This document shows positions 59,955-64,000 of a DNA stretch of 64,000 nucleotides, one piece after another. Source of the DNA: Romboutsia lituseburensis DSM 797 (GTDB taxonomy: Bacteria > Bacillota > Clostridia > Peptostreptococcales > Peptostreptococcaceae); contig NZ_FNGW01000012.1 in assembly GCF_900103615.1 (NCBI RefSeq), positions 28,120-92,119 on the forward strand, given 5' to 3'. The notes beneath the pieces are model-generated. The model searched no databases, was not told the DNA's origin, and worked only from the letters and a program-made list of their open reading frames with translations. Position numbers and translations under genes: made by a program. Position 1 is the stretch's first letter. The number at the start of each line of letters is the position of its first letter.

Positions 59955-60081
59955 GTTTTTTTAATATGTATTTAATATTTAAAACCCAAGTAATATCAGT
60001 ATATACAATATCTAACTGTTATAACAATAAATTTAATTCTACAGTATTAGTTTTTGTGCATAATTAATCCATATAATGAAA

Positions 60082-60169
60082 TACTATTATTGATAATTTA
60101 GATGAAATCCATGAAAAATCACGTGCAGTATATAAAGATAAGCCAAGACATGGTAAAACATTTAAATAA
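60082..60169 (+). pseudogene. C-terminal fragment of an unknown gene
   Basis: The frame gives NTIIDNLDEIHEKSRAVYKD, KPRHGKTFK and stop, with no start or ribosome site. Sequence composition looks coding. Not identified. Confidence 0.25.
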
Positions 60170-60192
60170 ATTTACAACTAGGAGGCTTTAAA

Positions 60193-60510
60193 ATGGATAA
60201 AATTAATTGTAATGTAGAAAGCTGTTCTCATAATAATAGTAGAATTTGTTATGCTAATAGAGTTAATGTAGGCGGAAGAAGTGCTAAAAATCCTTGTGAT
60301 ACATGTTGTGGATCTTTCTTAGATAAAAAACATTACTCTAATTTAACAAATAATACTAATTCTGATGGAAGTTGTGATTGTTTAGTTTGTGATGCTATAA
60401 ACTGCCATTACAACGATAATAAATTATGTACAGCTAATTCAATATCTGTTTCAGGTGGAAATGCTAATATATATACAGAAACTAACTGTGATACATTCAA
60501 GTTAAAGTAA
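60193..60510 (+). CDS. DUF1540 tandem protein, 105 aa
   Basis: Two DUF1540 units. Unit 1: INCNVESCSHNNSRICYANR, then CDTCCGSF. Unit 2: CLVCDAINCHYNDNKLCTAN, then TNCDTFKL. Each has four or more cysteines in C-x-x-x-x-C-x(8)-C-x(n)-C order, probably zinc-binding. DUF1540 proteins are frequent in spore-forming Clostridia. Ribosome site AACTAGGAGGCTTTAAA. Confidence 0.85.
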   Translation: MDKINCNVESCSHNNSRICYANRVNVGGRSAKNPCDTCCGSFLDKKHYSNLTNNTNSDGSCDCLVCDAINCHYNDNKLCTANSISVSGGNANIYTETNCDTFKLK

Positions 60511-60525
60511 TTAAATATAAATATT

Positions 60526-60567
60526 AAAATACAGCTAATTAATAATATTAATCAGCTGTATTTTTTA
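60526..60567. terminator. Terminator
   Basis: AAAATACAGCT, loop, AGCTGTATTTTTTATAA. Confidence 0.8.
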
Positions 60568-60743
60568 TAATAATTGTTATAAATTTTGTATAATTACAAA
60601 AAAGTTATAAGTAGTATAAAAGTAGTTATTTAGTTTTTATTTTCAAGGCTTTAAAACGTTCTATATGAAACAACACTACTATATAGTGATATTTATTTCA
60701 TAAATCATATTTAAACCTCTATACGGCTCGAATTTTGCGTATT

Positions 60744-61742
60744 TTATATATTGAGATCAGATCTATTTATACCATTTAAACTACAATATGAAGGAGATTT
60801 TAGCATTGCACGATTTTCAGGACAACAGATTATGTTTTGATTTATAGTTAATACAGATAATTTTTCTTTAATTACAGTATATATCTTTTTATTTATAAGT
60901 AATGAATACTCAATACTTGCATCAAATGATGCTAAAAGTTCATTGTCTTTTTTGTATGTGTCATATGTATTTATGCAATCTATCGTTAGGTATCCTTTAA
61001 ACTCTTCAAATATAGAAACTTTTTTACCAACTCTAGGTATATCTACTCTTGAATAAAAATCGACTGGTTTAAATCCAGGATCCCACTCATAATCTTTACT
61101 ACAGTTAGATAGTTCTCCTGTATATGGCTTAGTACTTGCTCTAAAATATTTACCCCCTATTTTCCCAGATGCAATTATTTTTAAATTACAAATATAAAAA
61201 GTTAAATTTTCTTCAAATATTCTACTTTTTATACTTACTTTATGATTATTAGGATTATTATCTATCTGTACTTCTTTAATATTGGCTACATACTCATCAT
61301 ATAAATATACTTCATCATTTTCACTACTACAACCGCAGTTTATTGAACATACATATAAAGAGTCATTCGTTGCATGGAATTTTAAATTCTGAGAATCCAT
61401 TTTTCCATCTAACACCTTATCCCTAAGCCCGATAAAATCATATTCAGCGCAAACGTGATCTATACAAATTGGATCTCCATCACAATAGTTATCATCCTCA
61501 ATATAAAATCTTACACATGGATCATATTTGAACTGTTCATCTTTTAAACACACAAAATCAAATATCCTTTTGCTAAGAATCGGCATTACCATCAGATTTG
61601 GAATATTACTATCGATCTTAATATTTTCACAAAAACTACAGTAATCTTTAGAGTTAGTTTTATTACAATCTTTATTTGTTTCAATTATATTTTCTTCATT
61701 ACATTTATCTTGATAATCTACATTATTTCTTAATTCATCCAT
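60744..61742 (-). CDS. Cysteine-rich protein, possible spore surface component, 332 aa
   Basis: About 20 cysteines, in clusters KDYCSFCENI (N-terminus), YVCSINCGCSSEN (middle) and IICCPENRAM (C-terminus). No signal peptide and no membrane helix. The rest is beta-rich (HKVSIKSRIFEENLTFYICN, ASGKIGGKYFRASTKPYTGE). Divergent from the cysteine-rich gene at 62010, with which it shares a 267-bp intergenic region. I infer a spore coat or exosporium role from composition and neighbour. Not a recognised family. Confidence 0.55.
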   Translation of the reverse strand: MDELRNNVDYQDKCNEENIIETNKDCNKTNSKDYCSFCENIKIDSNIPNLMVMPILSKRIFDFVCLKDEQFKYDPCVRFYIEDDNYCDGDPICIDHVCAEYDFIGLRDKVLDGKMDSQNLKFHATNDSLYVCSINCGCSSENDEVYLYDEYVANIKEVQIDNNPNNHKVSIKSRIFEENLTFYICNLKIIASGKIGGKYFRASTKPYTGELSNCSKDYEWDPGFKPVDFYSRVDIPRVGKKVSIFEEFKGYLTIDCINTYDTYKKDNELLASFDASIEYSLLINKKIYTVIKEKLSVLTINQNIICCPENRAMLKSPSYCSLNGINRSDLNI

Positions 61743-62009
61743 AATAAATATATCCCCCTATTTAGTATGAAATTATTGCTACTACTGAATCTTATGATTA
61801 TAATCCTTATGTATTACTAATTTTAATTATATATTAAAATTAATAATACATGATGATTAAACATAAAAAGTCATTTTTTATCTATTTTTACATTTTTTTG
61901 TATATTTTCGTCACATTTTCCAACATTATCAATATATATATTATATATAGAGTGAAATTAAACCTCTATATAGATTAATCTATATATTAATATAAAGGAG
62001 TGTAAAATC

Positions 62010-62984
62010 TTGAGCGAAAATAATAGAAATTTCTATGATTGTGATAAAGAAGAATTATGTAGATGTGAAAATAAAGGTTGGGGATACAAACACGATGAAT
62101 TTAAGTGTTGTAGTGAAAAAGAAAGACCCCATCATCCACCTAAAGAAGATTTATGCAAATGTGAAAAAGAAAGACATTATCCTCCACTAAAAAAAGATCA
62201 TAGCTGCTGCTGTAAACTTAGCATGCTTAGAGTATTAGAATTATTAAACTGCGATGAATTTGTTAATTATGTAAACTTTAATCAAGCTGGTTTTATCTCA
62301 GATCATTTTGTAGTTGGAACTACTCTTAAATTAGTAGAACTTGGACCTTTAGCTCCAACTTCAAACGATAACTTAACAGAACTTAATGGTACTTTAGGTA
62401 AAGTAACTAATTGTACTTGTGACTTATTAGATATATCAGGTAGCGCAATATATGCACTTCCTCTTCTTACAGTAGAAAATGTTGTAGAAATCATAAATGA
62501 GTTAATTGCTGCTTTAACACCAATACCTGGTACAGCTGCAATTATAGCTATTCTTAAGACTATATTAAATACTATAAATGATGCAATACTTGAGCCTATT
62601 GTAGCTTTATTAAGATCACTTCTTACTCCACTTCCTGAGATGATAGAGTTTGGATCTCTTTGTAATATAAATGCTATTGCTCTTGATACTACAAATTATG
62701 TTAAGTTAACTAGTAAACTTAAAAAGAGACTTAACAAAGATTGTTGCGATTGCTGTAAAGAAGAAGAAAAACATGAAAAATGTGAACCTTGCTGCTGTAA
62801 CGATGGTATCCAAGATGAAATATTGGAAGATACTACAGTTAGTTTAACAGCTGGTCCATTAATATTAAACAACGCAGAAGTAATAGGTAAATTTGGCAAT
62901 GTATTGTTATTTGGTGTTGCACCTACTGCTACAACTCCTGGAAGAATATATCTTGTTTGTACTGACTCAATAGCTTTCTTTTAA
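62010..62984 (+). CDS. Cysteine-rich exosporium/coat-like protein, 324 aa
   Basis: TTG start after TATAAAGGAGTGTAAAATC. N-terminal 70 residues rich in Cys/Lys/His/Pro (CDKEELCRCENKGWG, CCSEKERPHHPPKED, CKCEKERHYPP, SCCCKLSML), then a hydrophobic region with repeated leucine-alanine helices (IINELIAALTPIPGTAAIIA), a second cysteine cluster (DCCDCCKEEEKHEKCEPCCC) and a beta-rich C-terminus. Such Cys-rich self-assembling proteins are typical of Clostridial exosporium (CdeC-like) and coat. Assignment by composition only. Confidence 0.55.
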   Translation: MSENNRNFYDCDKEELCRCENKGWGYKHDEFKCCSEKERPHHPPKEDLCKCEKERHYPPLKKDHSCCCKLSMLRVLELLNCDEFVNYVNFNQAGFISDHFVVGTTLKLVELGPLAPTSNDNLTELNGTLGKVTNCTCDLLDISGSAIYALPLLTVENVVEIINELIAALTPIPGTAAIIAILKTILNTINDAILEPIVALLRSLLTPLPEMIEFGSLCNINAIALDTTNYVKLTSKLKKRLNKDCCDCCKEEEKHEKCEPCCCNDGIQDEILEDTTVSLTAGPLILNNAEVIGKFGNVLLFGVAPTATTPGRIYLVCTDSIAFF

Positions 62985-63017
62985 GTAAATCAATAATTAT
63001 ATTTTAGATAAATTAAT

Positions 63018-63056
63018 AAAAGCTGATTAGATAAAATATCTAATCAGCTTTTTGTT
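63018..63056. terminator. Terminator
   Basis: AAAAGCTGATTAGAT, AAAAT, ATCTAATCAGCTTTTTGTT. Confidence 0.9.
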
Positions 63057-63152
63057 ATTAAAAACTTTTTATTTACTACATAAAAAGCTAATTAAAGTAT
63101 TAATCTTATAAAAAGACAAATACTATTATTATAAATTTTATGGGAGGTTATC

Positions 63153-63566
63153 ATGTACAAAAAAATACTATGTACACTTACAGCTTTTATTCTATGTACC
63201 AATATAGTTTTTGCTGATCCTAAAGAAAGTGTAAAGGACCTTGATTCAATTTCAAATTCACTAAATACAGTTTATTTGTCTGCTTTACAGAATAAAAATA
63301 TTGATAGTTTAAAAAAAGATATAGACTTTATATCATCACAAATAGCTAGTCAACAGAAAAAAATAAGAAATGAACTTGCATTACATAAGGATAGAGATAA
63401 GGTAGCTTATCTGGCTTTACTTTCAGTTTTAAATTATTTTGAAATATCAATATTAGAAATAAAAAATTATTATGAAAATAATAATAATAAATCGTTTATT
63501 AATGCTATATCTGCACTAAATGAGGCAGACTCTGTATTAAGTACAATTAAATATCAATTACAATAA
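63153..63566 (+). CDS. Secreted helical protein, 137 aa
   Basis: Signal peptide KKILCTLTAFILCTNIVFA with cleavage after FAD-type motif (residues 1-22). The mature part is helical (DLDSISNSLNTVYLSALQNK, DSLKKDIDFISSQIASQQKK) without cysteine. ATG after ATGGGAGGTTATC. Not recognised. The terminator at 63565 follows. Confidence 0.65.
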   Translation: MYKKILCTLTAFILCTNIVFADPKESVKDLDSISNSLNTVYLSALQNKNIDSLKKDIDFISSQIASQQKKIRNELALHKDRDKVAYLALLSVLNYFEISILEIKNYYENNNNKSFINAISALNEADSVLSTIKYQLQ

Positions 63567-63594
63567 ACACTTACTGATTAGTAAGTGTTTTTTA
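63565..63594. terminator. Terminator
   Basis: AAACACTTAC, TGATTA, GTAAGTGTTTTTTAT. Confidence 0.9.
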
Positions 63595-63641
63595 TAAATT
63601 AAAGTTTGTTTAAAATATTTATGATATATATTAATTTAAAA

Positions 63642-63658
63642 ACGACAAATTAGGGATA
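63642..63658 (+). repeat. Solitary iteron-like copy
   Basis: ACGACAAATTAGGGATA in AATTTAAAA context, identical over 23 bases to the copy at 59806. Confidence 0.6.
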
Positions 63659-63697
63659 TTATTAAAACCTTTTATATTATAAATATATCTTTAACTA

Positions 63698-63733
63698 AAG
63701 TAGTAGTTAACTTTTAACGTACTACTTTTTTTA
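63698..63733. terminator. Terminator-like hairpin
   Basis: AAAGTAGTAGTTAA, loop, TTAACGTACTACTTTTTTT. No gene ends right before it, so it may end a transcript read from the right, beyond the window, or isolate the origin. Confidence 0.6.
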
Positions 63734-63824
63734 GTGTTATTAAATATTTATGTCTAATTGTTTTTTATTGTGTTTAAAAATAGGATAGATTAGTACAGAA
63801 AAAACACCTTTACTAGTCTTTACT

Positions 63825-63865
63825 TAGTATTTAAATAGTATTTAATAGTATTTAATAGTATTTAG
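63825..63865 (+). repeat. Four 10-bp direct repeats TAGTATTTAA
   Basis: Copies at 63825, 63836, 63846 and 63856 (the last ends in G), nearly exactly in phase with the helix. AT-rich direct repeats next to iterons resemble a DNA-unwinding element of an origin. Confidence 0.6.
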
Positions 63866-63910
63866 GCATACCATAACCCCTTGGAAATACTATGTTTGAG
63901 AGCTTTAAAA

Positions 63911-64000
63911 GCGACAAATTAGGGATTTATTACGACGTTTTAGGGATTTAAAGCGACGAATTAGGGATTTACTACGACGTTTTAGGGACTTAAAAGCGAC
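63911..64000 (+). repeat. Iteron array with 21-bp period (probable replication origin)
   Basis: GCGACAAATTAGGGATTTA (63911), ACGACGTTTTAGGGATTTA (63932), GCGACGAATTAGGGATTTA (63953), ACGACGTTTTAGGGACTTA (63974) and GCGAC (63996, cut by the window). Period 21, 21, 21, 22 bp, that is two helical turns, all in one orientation. Typical for Rep-binding iterons. The initiator gene is not in view. Confidence 0.75.

Noticed and set aside
63825..64000. CRISPR array
   Set aside because: Repeats are contiguous with a 21-bp period and no unique spacers; they fit iterons. No cas genes.

Overview
The window is very AT-rich, gene-dense, low-GC Firmicute DNA. Shine-Dalgarno sequences are strong (AGGAGG, GGGGG), TTG and GTG starts are used, and hairpin plus T-run terminators are frequent. 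The protein repertoire points to a spore-forming anaerobe of the Peptostreptococcaceae (Paraclostridium, Paeniclostridium or Clostridioides-like): DUF1659/DUF2922/YvrJ trio, CD1871A-type CXXC peptide, CprABC-like lantibiotic ABC transporter, cysteine-rich exosporium-like proteins, DUF1540 and a CplR-like ABC-F protein. The species is inference. No rRNA, tRNA or CRISPR array was seen.

Layout. 0-7.5 kb: tail of an FtsX-type permease, two operons headed by DUF2089-type regulators, two near-identical cold-shock genes in inverted orientation, an orphan class III cyclase-like protein, DUF1659-DUF2922-YvrJ, VanZ-like protein, and an exported HExxH protein. 7.5-12.4 kb: TlpA-like thioredoxin / CXXC peptide / NapH-like 4Fe-4S membrane protein, next to a VanY-type carboxypeptidase with its VanRS-like two-component system; both operons carry the same upstream motif. 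12.8-16.5 kb: two modules of XRE regulator plus small DER-motif membrane proteins, each behind its own palindromic operator, and a frameshifted lipoprotein. 17-27 kb: Kup potassium transporter, DUF5067-like lipoprotein, WYL regulator with DJ-1/PfpI protein, GNAT protein followed by a recombinase scar, ECF sigma/anti-sigma pair, MarR-MATE pair, HD-domain protein. 28-33 kb: ABC transporter with a YxjI-like protein and two-component system. 32.9-35.2 kb: MarR regulator, glutathione peroxidase, thioredoxin-reductase-like flavoprotein lacking an NADPH motif, and thioredoxin. 36-41.5 kb: CPBP protease and a lantibiotic-type ABC exporter with kinase/regulator. 41.6-50 kb: HTH protein, serine recombinase, small proteins, CDF metal exporter with a riboswitch-like leader, M20 amidohydrolase, and 48.5-51.3 kb arsenic genes (ArsP-like, ArsR, ACR3). 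51.7-54.2 kb: ABC-F protein with a leader peptide and a Fic protein. 54.4-60.5 kb: small paralogous unknown proteins, ParA plus a ribbon-helix-helix protein, SagB-type nitroreductase, and a second copy of the HD protein. 60-63.6 kb: DUF1540 and cysteine-rich, probably spore-surface proteins.

The right half looks like part of a large plasmid or chromid. It has a ParA/RHH partition pair, a serine resolvase, a family of 40-bp AT-rich palindromes (18-bp arms, 4-bp centre) dispersed from 44 to 60 kb including one directly upstream of parA, and a 21-bp-period iteron array at the right edge with solitary copies at 48.45, 59.8 and 63.6 kb. Replicon status is inferred; the initiator gene would lie beyond the window. 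The palindrome family with its ParA/RHH pair, and the iterons, are the best candidates for an undescribed system.
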